In this document: piece by piece, positions 1 to 7,732 of the stretch
How the letters are laid out: every line of letters begins with the position of its first letter
Numbering within the stretch: the stretch's first letter is position 1
NCBI RefSeq assembly: GCF_016587355.1
Contig: NZ_BNJF01000002.1
Location: 868,001 to 932,000 of the forward strand
Direction: 5' to 3'
Length of the DNA: 64,000 nucleotides
DNA from: Ktedonospora formicarum
GTDB taxonomy: Bacteria; Chloroflexota; Ktedonobacteria; Ktedonobacterales; Ktedonobacteraceae
Translations under genes and position numbers: made by a program
The notes under the pieces: model-generated
Told to the model about the DNA's origin: nothing
The model's input: the letters and a program-made list of their open reading frames with translations, nothing else
The model's database searches: none

Positions 1-747
1 ATCCAGAAACAGCAAAGGTATTCTGCGCAGTGTGCTCAACATTTTTTCCTGTTGATCCGTCGCCTGAAAGTGAGAGAGCAGGAGAGGTGTGTAAAGTGAG
101 AGCATATGCTGCCCAGTTTCGGCTAGGGAGGCTGCAAGACCCAGGATAAGTCCAGTCTTACCAACGCCAGGATAGCCTTGAAGGCAAAGACCATAGCAGC
201 TCACTTTATCTTCGAGCTGCTGATCTTTTACAAAGTTCTTAGCAGCCTCTAAAAGCTTGACACGTGCCTCGTAGGCGGGTTGATATTCCTCGTTTGCTTT
301 TACGCGTGAGCTACCAAAGTGAAGTGGCCAGCTCTCAAGAGTATAAGGTAAACCAGTTTTTGTCTTCGAGGGGGTAAGGAGGGCTGGTTCAAAGAGCTTA
401 CAAGCATAATGATAATCATCAAGTAGGCTCTGTCTGCGATACTCTTCACGCTCGCGTTTGATAAGATGCTGATAACGTACTCCCAGTTCGCAATCACAGT
501 ATTCAGCTGGAGCAAAGAAGCCATTGAACTCACGTATGACAGGTAGTTCTCTTCCATCGACTCCCAGTGGTACCCCTTGATGATTGCAACCAATACATTC
601 ACCACCTTGATGGCGAGCAAGCAAACGCTCCTGCATAAGGGTTCGCTCATTTTCCGCAAGTGAAGCTATATGCCTGGCAAAAACGGTGCTACGCTGGCCT
701 GGTAGGTGAGTTGGTCGTTTATAATTTGCTAGATGCCTATGAAACAT
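1..747 (-). CDS. DnaC/IstB-like helicase-loader ATPase (partial, runs off the left edge)
   Basis: An open frame runs from ATG at 747 to the window edge (249 codons, C-terminus missing). It carries a Walker A motif GYPGVGKT at about residues 191-198 and a Walker B-like strand IPLLFLD at the very edge. Before these are two cysteine pairs, C51-x2-C54 and C84-x-C86, resembling the zinc-binding segment of phage and plasmid DnaC-type loaders. By family such proteins load the replicative helicase at an origin. The gene lies 55 bp downstream of, and on the same strand as, the 698-residue putative initiator, so the two probably form one operon. An IstB transposition ATPase is the main alternative, but no transposase is visible next to it. 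The family assignment is fairly sure, and the helicase-loader role is inferred from context. Confidence 0.75.
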   Translation of the reverse strand, partial: MFHRHLANYKRPTHLPGQRSTVFARHIASLAENERTLMQERLLARHQGGECIGCNHQGVPLGVDGRELPVIREFNGFFAPAEYCDCELGVRYQHLIKREREEYRRQSLLDDYHYACKLFEPALLTPSKTKTGLPYTLESWPLHFGSSRVKANEEYQPAYEARVKLLEAAKNFVKDQQLEDKVSCYGLCLQGYPGVGKTGLILGLAASLAETGQHMLSLYTPLLLSHFQATDQQEKMLSTLRRIPLLFLD

Positions 748-802
748 CTTACACGCTAACTTTCTCTTTACAATCCGACAATAAGTCTTTTACTTTTCAT
801 GT

Positions 803-2899
803 TTATTTTTTCTCTAATCCATAAAGTTTTGTTGAAGAAAAATTGTCTTCTCGATAAAATGATTTTCCACCCCTTTTCTTTACTTTCGCACCTGAATTTG
901 CCTTGGTTTCCTGATGTAGCTTCTGCAAGAATGGGCTAAGTCCTTCCGCTTTCACATATGGATTTTCGAGATAGACACATATCTGCTCACAGGTCATTTG
1001 CAATAGATGCTCTACCTCATCCAGCCTATCATTAATCTTGTTCTCCATGAACATTTTGCAACGGCTAGTAAAGAGCCCTGCGGGGTTGTGAATAGTTCTA
1101 CCACTGGGATTAATAAGACAGAGCAAGGTATACACAAAACCAGAAGCAAGCGCATGAGCATTTACAGTCTTAAGCAGTTTCTGATGATTATGCCAGGCTG
1201 ATCGGTTACCTTCGAAAACCTCAGCTAGAAACATTTGTAGGTCCTTACGTAACGTAACGTTAGTATTATTATTATTTTTATAAATTATTGTAATAAATTC
1301 GTTTACGTTTAACGTTACGTATAGTGCCAAGAATTCGCGAGAGTAAGCTGATGGGTCTTTAAGCAGTTTTATGGCCTTATTGCCCTCAAAGTCTACCGTG
1401 TTGAGTATCTCGGTAGTAGACTCGGTGATGATATTCTCAATCTCTGTGTTTGCCTCGTTCTTCGAGTCTACTGTGGCTGGTAGATTTTGAGCTGGTCGGC
1501 AGGTTTGAGAGTCTACCGTTGTTAGGGAGGCTACCTCCTGGTTGGAAGCAGGATCTTGCAACTCAAGGTGCGAGGTAGACTCAAGCTCGGAAGGTGGTGT
1601 GAAGTCTACTGGTGCGCCCTGAGTACGCGCGTTTTTGATTAAATCGTGAAGAGATGTGGGCTTTTTGTGTGTTCTATGTGCTTGGGAAGGAGAGTCTACC
1701 ATATGATGCTTGGTAGACTCATACGCCCCAGGTGCAATATTTTTTTGTATGAGTCTACCGTGGCTGGTAGACTCTGGGGCATAACTCTCAATGCGAGAAG
1801 GTACAGAGTCTACCAGCGGAGTAGACTTTGAGAAGTGTTCTTCGGAAATATCCAAGGATCGAGGCGTAAAGTCTACCGATGTGGTAGGCTCATGAGCCTG
1901 TTTTTTATCCTGAGAAGGGTTAGAGTCTACCACATCGGTAGACTTTTGAGTATTGCCATCGCGATCAATGATTTCTAATGCTATGGAGTCTACCGATGTG
2001 GTAGACTCACTAACAAAGTTTTCAACGCGAGAAGGAGCTGAGTCTACCGTAATGGTAGACTCATGCTCATTTGCTGTTTTAGTTTTGGGTAAAAGTCTAC
2101 CGGAAAAAGTAGACTCTACGACTGTTGGGGCTATTTGGGTGTTGGTTGCGCGGAGTCTACCCTGTTTGGGAGAGGATGAGACCTGAACAGTCGGGTGCGT
2201 TAGCAGCTTGCTAACAATCTCGCTGGAGATGCGCTTGACCAGGCGTTGGCGGCGTTCGACCTCGATGTTCTCAGCGCATAAGATGGAATGAAGCTGAGAC
2301 ACAAGTTCTTGCTCAGGTGATAGGGAAACGATGCCAGATTTAGGATCCTCATTGATTAAAGGGGCGAAGGTGTTATACAAAACACAACGTTCACGTAAGC
2401 GCCGAGCAAATTGCTGAACTTTAGGGCGGCTCTTTAGCAGCAAGCGATCAAGCTCATTAAGTGATGAAGGCAGATTATAGTGCTGTAATGGGAAAAGTAG
2501 CTCAATATGATTGCTGAAACGGCGCTTAAATAAGAGATTGAGTGCGCAAAAAGTTATCACATACTTATGGGTTGTGTCATAGCCCCAATGAATGCGATGC
2601 GCGAGCTCTCGTATGTTTTGTAGTGTAATAACTGCGTAAGCTATTGGTGTTTGCGTTGTGGCATCCGTGAGCGCCTCTTGTTTGACCTCAGCCTGTGTCA
2701 GGATCAGGCTAAGAAATTCTAGCCCCTTTAAGGGTTTGGCGAAGATTTTATCCACAACGTGAAAGATTGCCGGGTTCACCTGCTGAATATCAACGCCAGT
2801 GGGTGAAATTGTACCTACTCCCACCTGTGTGTCCAGGTCTGGAGGGTCAAAGGTTTCTTGCAAATTATTCACTTGATTGGACGGATATGGCTCGGCCAT
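803..2899 (-). CDS. Putative replication initiator with an internal array of DNA palindromes (698 aa)
   Basis: I do not recognise this as a named family. The N-terminal part has a helix-turn-helix-like segment at about residues 88-128 (ITLQNIRELAHRIHWGYDTT). Residues about 245-505 form a low-complexity linker with recurring EST..VDS motifs, encoded by repeated palindromes GAGTCTACC/GGTAGACTC. Residues about 515-698 form a distinct, mostly helical, basic C-terminal domain. The start at 2899 has a G-rich Shine-Dalgarno (AGGGGG) five bases upstream. The gene is followed by a DnaC-like loader and preceded by a long iteron-like array. The plan of DNA-binding N-terminus, linker containing DNA repeats, and C-terminal partner domain followed by a loader gene resembles phage lambda O-P. 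That resemblance is architectural, and I cannot show homology. It could instead be a regulator of unknown role. Confidence 0.6.
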   Translation of the reverse strand: MAEPYPSNQVNNLQETFDPPDLDTQVGVGTISPTGVDIQQVNPAIFHVVDKIFAKPLKGLEFLSLILTQAEVKQEALTDATTQTPIAYAVITLQNIRELAHRIHWGYDTTHKYVITFCALNLLFKRRFSNHIELLFPLQHYNLPSSLNELDRLLLKSRPKVQQFARRLRERCVLYNTFAPLINEDPKSGIVSLSPEQELVSQLHSILCAENIEVERRQRLVKRISSEIVSKLLTHPTVQVSSSPKQGRLRATNTQIAPTVVESTFSGRLLPKTKTANEHESTITVDSAPSRVENFVSESTTSVDSIALEIIDRDGNTQKSTDVVDSNPSQDKKQAHEPTTSVDFTPRSLDISEEHFSKSTPLVDSVPSRIESYAPESTSHGRLIQKNIAPGAYESTKHHMVDSPSQAHRTHKKPTSLHDLIKNARTQGAPVDFTPPSELESTSHLELQDPASNQEVASLTTVDSQTCRPAQNLPATVDSKNEANTEIENIITESTTEILNTVDFEGNKAIKLLKDPSAYSREFLALYVTLNVNEFITIIYKNNNNTNVTLRKDLQMFLAEVFEGNRSAWHNHQKLLKTVNAHALASGFVYTLLCLINPSGRTIHNPAGLFTSRCKMFMENKINDRLDEVEHLLQMTCEQICVYLENPYVKAEGLSPFLQKLHQETKANSGAKVKKRGGKSFYREDNFSSTKLYGLEKK
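1252..1320. other. AT-rich tract flanked by 11-bp inverted repeats (candidate DNA unwinding element)
   Basis: About 47 bases (1263-1309) are nearly all A/T. They are bounded by ACGTAACGTTA (1252-1262) and its exact reverse complement TAACGTTACGT (1310-1320). The tract lies inside the putative initiator gene on the loader side of the palindrome array. It encodes an Asn-rich stretch (KNNNNTN). The position next to repeated binding sites is that expected of an origin unwinding element, which is an inference. Confidence 0.5.
1390..2161. repeat. Intragenic palindromic repeats GAGTCTACC-N(5-11)-GGTAGACTC
   Basis: Paired inverted repeats occur at 1692-1720, 1751-1774, 1806-1828, 1869-1891, 1923-1945, 1986-2008, 2040-2062 and 2093-2116. 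A truncated pair lies at 1464-1484 and a widely spaced one at 1390-1423. Single half-sites lie near 1509, 1574, 1603 and 2153. The commonest form has 9-bp arms and a 5-bp spacer, and neighbouring centres are mostly 54-63 bp apart. All lie inside the 698-codon gene. The same nine bases are read as V-D-S in some copies and as G-R-L in others, so the DNA is conserved across reading frames. This suggests protein-binding sites or iterons rather than only a peptide repeat. Confidence 0.85.
2748..2756 (+). promoter_or_regulatory. Perfect DnaA-box match TTATCCACA
   Basis: TTATCCACA matches the consensus high-affinity DnaA box exactly. It lies in the N-terminal coding part of the putative initiator gene. 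Only one perfect copy was noticed in this region, so chance occurrence is possible. The origin-like surroundings make it worth recording. Confidence 0.35.
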
Positions 2900-3226
2900 A
2901 CAAACCCCCTAAAACACTATCTACCAATAACCATGAATGGGCCAGTATCGTGAAGCAGGCTGCATTACCTGCTAATTGTTTGCTTACAATGGCCTGATAA
3001 GCCATTGTGACTTTATGTTGGGTTGTGTAAATAAGTGAAGGCGAGAATAATTTTCAAACCCTTCACCTTTAAAAAATTTTAAGCATTGATCGACTCGCAG
3101 AAAGCAAAATGCTCCCCGGACCTTCAACTTTTGTGTAAAACACATAGTACACTCTGAAGAAGAATTTTACTAGTGCAGTAATTGCTATTTAGTCGTTTTC
3201 TGGTGTTTGCCTTTTGAGCTCAAATT

Positions 3227-3290
3227 TGCACCATCAGACGGTGGGGTTTTCACCACACTCTGGTGGGGTTTTCACCACACTCCGGTGGGG
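3227..3290 (+). repeat. Three direct repeats (T/G)CACC-N7-GGTGGGG at exact 22-bp spacing
   Basis: Copies start at 3227, 3249 and 3271. Each has the CACC...GGTGGGG frame of the larger downstream array but with different central bases (ATCAGAC, ACACTCT, ACACTCC). The 22-bp period puts them on about the same face of the helix. They lie about 330 bp upstream of the putative initiator start and are probably sites for the same protein that binds the large array. Confidence 0.8.
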
Positions 3291-3551
3291 GTCGCGTTAT
3301 GACTTTTGGGTATGAGCTATTTTTTGCTTCATAAGGCCGCAAATGGCCAAGTATCACAATGCTAGGAGCAATGTCAAGAGCCAGGAAAAAAAAGCGCAAA
3401 TGTTATGTGACTTAACAAATAATATAAATAATATGGAGGTTGGGAGAGGGTAATCACTTACATGATTGGATAAAAAGAAGAGGGAAATGTAATGCAAACG
3501 AAGATAAAGAATCGTTTTTTAGTTTATTTACGCTAATCGTGAACTGAGAAA
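3291..3551. other. Non-coding stretch with a short AT-rich tract
   Basis: No gene is seen here. Bases 3411-3434 are almost entirely A/T, and the stretch lies between the 22-bp triplet and the 46-bp array. It could be a melting region of an origin or simply spacer, and the sequence does not decide. Confidence 0.3.
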
Positions 3552-4934
3552 TACACCTAACAGCGGTGGGGATCGGTTGCGATAAACATCCCTTTGGCAT
3601 GCTTGCTACAAATGAACAATATTATTGTGGAATGCACCCAACAGTGGTGGGGGCAAAAATGCAAAACAAGAGATGATTTGCACCCGACAGTGGTGGGGGT
3701 AAGGGCACGAAACGAGAGCTGGAATGCACCCAACAGTGGTGGGGGCAAAAACGCAAAGCAAGAGATGATTTGCACCCAACGATGGTGGGGGTAAGAGCAC
3801 GAAAAATGCGCTGGAATGCACCCGACAGTGGTGGGGGGAAGAGCACGAAACGAGAGCCGGAATGCACCCAACAGTGGTGGGGGGAAGAGCATGAAACGAG
3901 AGTTGGAATGCACCCATCATCGGTGGAGGAAGGAGCGCAAAGCAAGAGATGATTTGCACCCAACAGTGGTGGGGAAGATTGGGTAGAAAATATATATTGA
4001 TGTGTAACATGGCAGTGAAGTGAGGGACGGAATGCACCCAACAGTGGTGGGGTAGTGAGCGTCAAAATGGCTTTTTGTAGTTGTTTTTATGTCCTACTCC
4101 AATCGTGAAATGCACCTAACTACGATGGGGTAAACATAATATATGCTTTCACAACGATGCATCAGCTTTCAGTTGGAATGCACCCAACGATGGTGGGGGT
4201 AAGAGCACGAAAAGTGTGCTGTAATGCACCCAACAGTGGTGGGGGGAAGAGCACGAAACGAGAGCCGGAATGCACCCAACGATGGTGGGGGGAAGAGCAC
4301 GAAACGAGAGCTGGAATGCACCCAACGATGGTGGGGCCAAAAGTGCAAGAAGATGGCTGTAATGCACCCAACGATGGTGGGGGTAAGAGCACGAAAAGTG
4401 TGCTGTAATGCACCCAACAGTGGTGGGGGTAAGAGCACGAAAAGTGTGCTGTAATGCACCCAACAGTGGTGGGGGTAAGAGCATGAAAAGTGTGCTGTAA
4501 TGCACCCAACAGTGGTGGGGGTAAGAGCACAAAACGAGAGCTGAAAAGAGCTATGTTATAGCACATAGCAAGCGATATAAAGAGTTCACAATGCACCCAA
4601 CGGTGGTGGGGGAATTTTATCGATTGAAGCTAAAAGAAAAGCCAGGAATTTTCCAAAAGTAAGTAGAACAATCGTAAAAATGTAATAGAAAATAGCATGT
4701 CTCAATACCTCGAAAACGCCACTTTTAACCTCACAATGCACCCGACCCTGGTGGGGATTTCGCTCGAAATGGGGGTAATTTGGCTAACCAAAAATCCTGG
4801 TACTAGAGTATCTGTAGAGCAAAATATCTTTCAAACATATATGCGATCGAAGTACATTTGTACTACTAACAAGCCGCTATGGCTGTATGATTATTGTATT
4901 ACTGATTAATACAATGCACCCGACCCTGGTGGGG
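3552..4934 (+). repeat. Iteron-like array: 22 copies of TGCACC-N7-GGTGGGG, mostly at a 46-bp period
   Basis: The 20-bp unit (consensus TGCACCCAACAGTGGTGGGG) starts at 3552, 3633, 3679, 3725, 3771, 3817, 3863, 3909, 3955, 4033, 4111, 4179, 4225, 4271, 4317, 4363, 4409, 4455, 4501, 4592, 4737 and 4915. Two blocks of eight copies (3633-3974 and 4179-4520) keep an exact 46-bp step. The 26-bp intervening sequences also resemble one another, for example GTAAGAGCACGAAA, so this is a tandem array and not CRISPR. Each unit has inverted CACC/GGTG half-sites around a 7-bp core. Size, directness and the nearby replication-type genes suggest iterons or a partition site. Reading frames across the array are artefacts of the repeat. 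Confidence 0.9.
4894..4914. promoter_or_regulatory. Operator-like palindrome TTGTATTA-N5-TAATACAA
   Basis: A perfect inverted repeat with 8-bp arms and a 5-bp spacer abuts the last iteron (4915). It lies about 170 bp upstream of the SDR start. It may be a regulator site, and no regulator can be assigned. Confidence 0.35.
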
Positions 4935-5083
4935 ATTGGAATCTCTTTTGCCTAATAGAGAATGAAGGGTTTTCTCACGTAAGGGTTAGCTTTGGGCGAG
5001 TATAGGCTTGTGGATTACCTTAACAACGTGTATGGTAACGGTGGGTTTGAAATAGAGCAATTAACGCTAATTTTGAGGAGAGA

Positions 5084-5857
5084 ATGCATATGGGCGAATG
5101 GAATAAAGGAGAGCAGGGAGCAGTCATTGTAACTGGAGCCAGTCGGGGTATTGGTGCTGCTGTAGCCAGACTTGTAGGGGCGCATGGCTTTCCTGTAGCC
5201 GTGAACTTTGCGAAGGGCGAAACCGCCGCTCAAGAAGTGGTTTTGCAGATCATAGCATCTGGTGGTCGGGCTATCGCTATTCAAGGAGATGTTGCGAGTG
5301 AAGATGATGTCATGCGCATCTTCGAGACAACCATGAGTGAATTGGGACCGTTACAAGGTCTTGTTAATAATGCTGGGATTACTGGTGGTTTTGCGCGTGT
5401 CGAGGAAGTACAGGCGGAAACAATCAGGCGCGTACTAGAAGTCAATATTACTGGAGCAATATTGTGTGCGCGTGAGGCCGTAAAAAACATGTCATTGCGT
5501 CGTGGAGGCAGGGGAGGAGCGATTGTTAATATTTCATCGCTTGCCGCGCGTCTTGGTGGAACTGGTGAGTGGGTCCATTATGCTGCGTCTAAGGGAGCGA
5601 TTAATAGCTTTACTATTGGGTTGGCGCGCGAGGTTGCCCAGGAAGGTATTCGTGTCAATGCTGTCGCTCCTGGGCTCATAGAAACCGAATTGCACGCTTT
5701 GAGTGGAGCTCCTGATCGTGTTGAGCGCATGAGTCCAACCGTACCTATGCAACGGGCTGGGACAGCGGAGGAAGTAGCTGAGGGTGTGCTATGGCTGCTC
5801 TCGCCAGCGGCATCATACACAACTGGGACAATTCTGGAAATTGGAGGTGGGAGATGA
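5084..5857 (+). CDS. Short-chain dehydrogenase/reductase (FabG-like SDR)
   Basis: This is a classical SDR of 257 residues, the usual family length, predicted to be a cytosolic NAD(P)H-dependent oxidoreductase. It shows the cofactor motif TGASRGIG (about 17-24), NNAG (about 95-98), catalytic Ser in NISS (about 151), and the YxxxK pair Y166/K170. The C-terminus has the TGTxLxIGGG pattern typical of 3-oxoacyl-ACP reductase-type enzymes. GAGGAG at 5075-5080 is too close to ATG 5084 and better placed for ATG 5090, so the true protein may begin two residues later. The substrate cannot be told. It stands alone between the iteron array and a bidirectional terminator. Confidence 0.85.
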   Translation: MHMGEWNKGEQGAVIVTGASRGIGAAVARLVGAHGFPVAVNFAKGETAAQEVVLQIIASGGRAIAIQGDVASEDDVMRIFETTMSELGPLQGLVNNAGITGGFARVEEVQAETIRRVLEVNITGAILCAREAVKNMSLRRGGRGGAIVNISSLAARLGGTGEWVHYAASKGAINSFTIGLAREVAQEGIRVNAVAPGLIETELHALSGAPDRVERMSPTVPMQRAGTAEEVAEGVLWLLSPAASYTTGTILEIGGGR

Positions 5858-5982
5858 ATACTACATTAGTTGATTACGTTTCTGAGCGGGGTCACATGGG
5901 CTTTATGGATCGTCAACCCTGATAGCCTGATTGTTTAGCATAGTTCATGTGTATCTAAGTGAAGATTCGTGGATGAAATGAG

Positions 5983-6017
5983 AATGCGTGCTCCCTGAAT
6001 GATAGGGAGCACGCATT
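5983..6017. terminator. Bidirectional hairpin terminator
   Basis: AATGCGTGCTCCCT pairs perfectly with AGGGAGCACGCATT across a 7-base loop. It lies between the convergent SDR gene and the 433-residue gene. Confidence 0.75.
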
Positions 6018-6035
6018 TATAGTAAATGAAGATAC

Positions 6036-7337
6036 CTATTCCTTCTCTTTAGATACCTCGCGGGCGCGAACGCGGCGAGGTCGCTTACGCTGAGGGCTAT
6101 TCAAAGCCTGATACTCTTGAATAAGCTTAAGAGGGGGGAGAATCTCCCAGCGGGAGGCGAGCCAGTCTTTACTCCAGCGTGTCTGATCTTTGTTAACCTC
6201 CGTCAGGCAAATCTGCTTGCCTACGATGCCCATATTTTCGAGCTTGGCGAGGGCTGCTTCTATGTTAGGCACAAAGCGCGTTGTCATGTGACGCTCATCG
6301 ACCTCAATCATACTAGCGGCCAGAAGCTCCGACATGGCGATAGGAGCGCTAAAGTTTCCTTGTTTGGCCTGCTCACGCCAGCGTTCTGTGAGGTAGAGAG
6401 CGATGCGTAGCGAGTAGCGATCATTTTGTGGGTTCAGCTTGAAGATCTGGCTATCAATCTCAGCCAGGTAATAGTTCTGATGTTCTTCATAAGTGCTGAT
6501 CCAATCCCCAGGTGAGACAAGGAAGCCAATGATGATCTTGTCATCCGTAAGGGCCTTGCGGCTGACGACCGAGTAGCGCATATAGGGACCATCGACCTGT
6601 ATAGGAACGGATTTGCCACGTACAGTAATCGTGCAGTTCCCGCGTACATTACAGGATGCCAGCAGTGTCAGGTCTTGAAGCACACGGCGTTTCTGCTCCG
6701 TTCGATAGCCATCAGTATAGCGTTTGGCGGTACCAGGATGGGCCACACGACTATGTTTTTTGAGTCCCTGCCATTGTAGGATCTCGTCGAGTAGCACTGG
6801 CACGCTCCCATTTTTGGAGACACGGTCGTTATGACGGCGAATGTTCCAAAGGCCGAGCAGAATACGTGCGGTCAGGACTGTGCTCTCGCTCAACTGACGT
6901 ATTTGTTTGAGGGCTTGAGGTATCTCCAGGGGACGTTCGGGAGTGCCGAGATAAACCTCAAGCATGTTGGAGGCGAGATAGGAAATTTCACCGTCGCCGG
7001 GTCGCCACATGCTCTTCTGAGCCAGTGAAGCTTCGCGTACCGCCTGATCAGGTCGATAGTTAGTGACCTTGAGATTCTCCATCACGTAGGGAGTGATGCG
7101 GTCAAAGAGCGAGGCTTCATGCTCAATCTCGCCGCCCTCTAGGATGTTTGCCAGGTATTCGGTGGCTTCCTCCTCGGACATATAATCCGTAACGTCAGCG
7201 AAGGTTTGATCGAGCAGGGCCTCAATTTCAGAATCGTACTCATCATCGCCTTCGTCGGTTATAGGAGCGGTATCAACGATAGCCGCTTTTTGTGGAGTCA
7301 GGTCGAGTTCTGGTTGCTTGTGTTCGTCCATAAGCAT
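6036..7337 (-). CDS. Putative winged-helix replication/partition protein (433 aa)
   Basis: No family is recognised with certainty. The first 75 residues are strongly acidic. Residues about 140-240 and about 305-380 each look like a winged-helix segment (for example LLDEILQWQGLK with a following basic helix, and PIAMSELLAASM...LAKLENMG). The end is very basic (QRKRPRRVRAREVSKEKE). Two successive winged helices are the plan of iteron-binding Rep proteins, and a 25-copy iteron-like array lies 1.1 kb away. I therefore infer a DNA-binding replication or maintenance role. No clear Shine-Dalgarno precedes the ATGs at 7337 or 7331. A transcription regulator is the alternative. Confidence 0.45.
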   Translation of the reverse strand: MLMDEHKQPELDLTPQKAAIVDTAPITDEGDDEYDSEIEALLDQTFADVTDYMSEEEATEYLANILEGGEIEHEASLFDRITPYVMENLKVTNYRPDQAVREASLAQKSMWRPGDGEISYLASNMLEVYLGTPERPLEIPQALKQIRQLSESTVLTARILLGLWNIRRHNDRVSKNGSVPVLLDEILQWQGLKKHSRVAHPGTAKRYTDGYRTEQKRRVLQDLTLLASCNVRGNCTITVRGKSVPIQVDGPYMRYSVVSRKALTDDKIIIGFLVSPGDWISTYEEHQNYYLAEIDSQIFKLNPQNDRYSLRIALYLTERWREQAKQGNFSAPIAMSELLAASMIEVDERHMTTRFVPNIEAALAKLENMGIVGKQICLTEVNKDQTRWSKDWLASRWEILPPLKLIQEYQALNSPQRKRPRRVRAREVSKEKE

Positions 7338-7732
7338 CTGCGAGTGGCTCTTAATAAAGTGTAAGGAGGATATCCTTCATGATTATGAGAGCCTGTCGCA
7401 AGCCTCCTTTTTCTTTACTGGGCGGAGTGGAGAGCCTTTCATCTGCCAGGGCGAATTGTGACGCCACTGACCAATACTTCTAACAGTATAGCATTAGAAA
7501 ACGCGAACGTGAACAGGTTGACGCGAAATGCCAACCAAATATCGTCGCGCAAGCGCCAGGCTCGCATATGGTCGCGCGAGGCGTGAGCGATTGCTTCATC
7601 AGAGGAGATAGGCCTTCTTGTTGCGAGCAAGATTGGAGAAGCTTCTCTACTTTTCTTGCTATAAACTGGATGTTCTGGCTACTATGTCTATATACTGTGT
7701 TAAAGGTATTGCAAGCAGGGAAGGAGTTCCAA
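7338..7732. other. Intergenic region between divergent genes
   Basis: No gene is supported here. It contains a 10-bp palindrome AGGATATCCT near 7370, just upstream of the winged-helix protein gene, which could be an autoregulatory site. No clear promoter was identified. Confidence 0.3.

Noticed and set aside
300..659. 119-codon minus-strand frame
   Set aside because: It lies out of frame inside the DnaC-like gene, whose own frame carries Walker A and cysteine motifs.
1..747. IstB of an insertion sequence
   Set aside because: The ATPase is similar to IstB, but no IstA-type transposase or terminal repeats are seen and the neighbour is initiator-like. The missing left flank leaves some doubt.
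3557..4596. Several overlapping open frames with PPPLLGA/HHCWVHS repeats
   Set aside because: They are translations of the non-coding repeat in many frames and both strands, without ribosome sites.
3552..4934. CRISPR array
   Set aside because: The repeats are regular, but the intervening 26-bp sequences resemble each other, the repeat is only 20 bp with variable core bases, and no cas gene is present.
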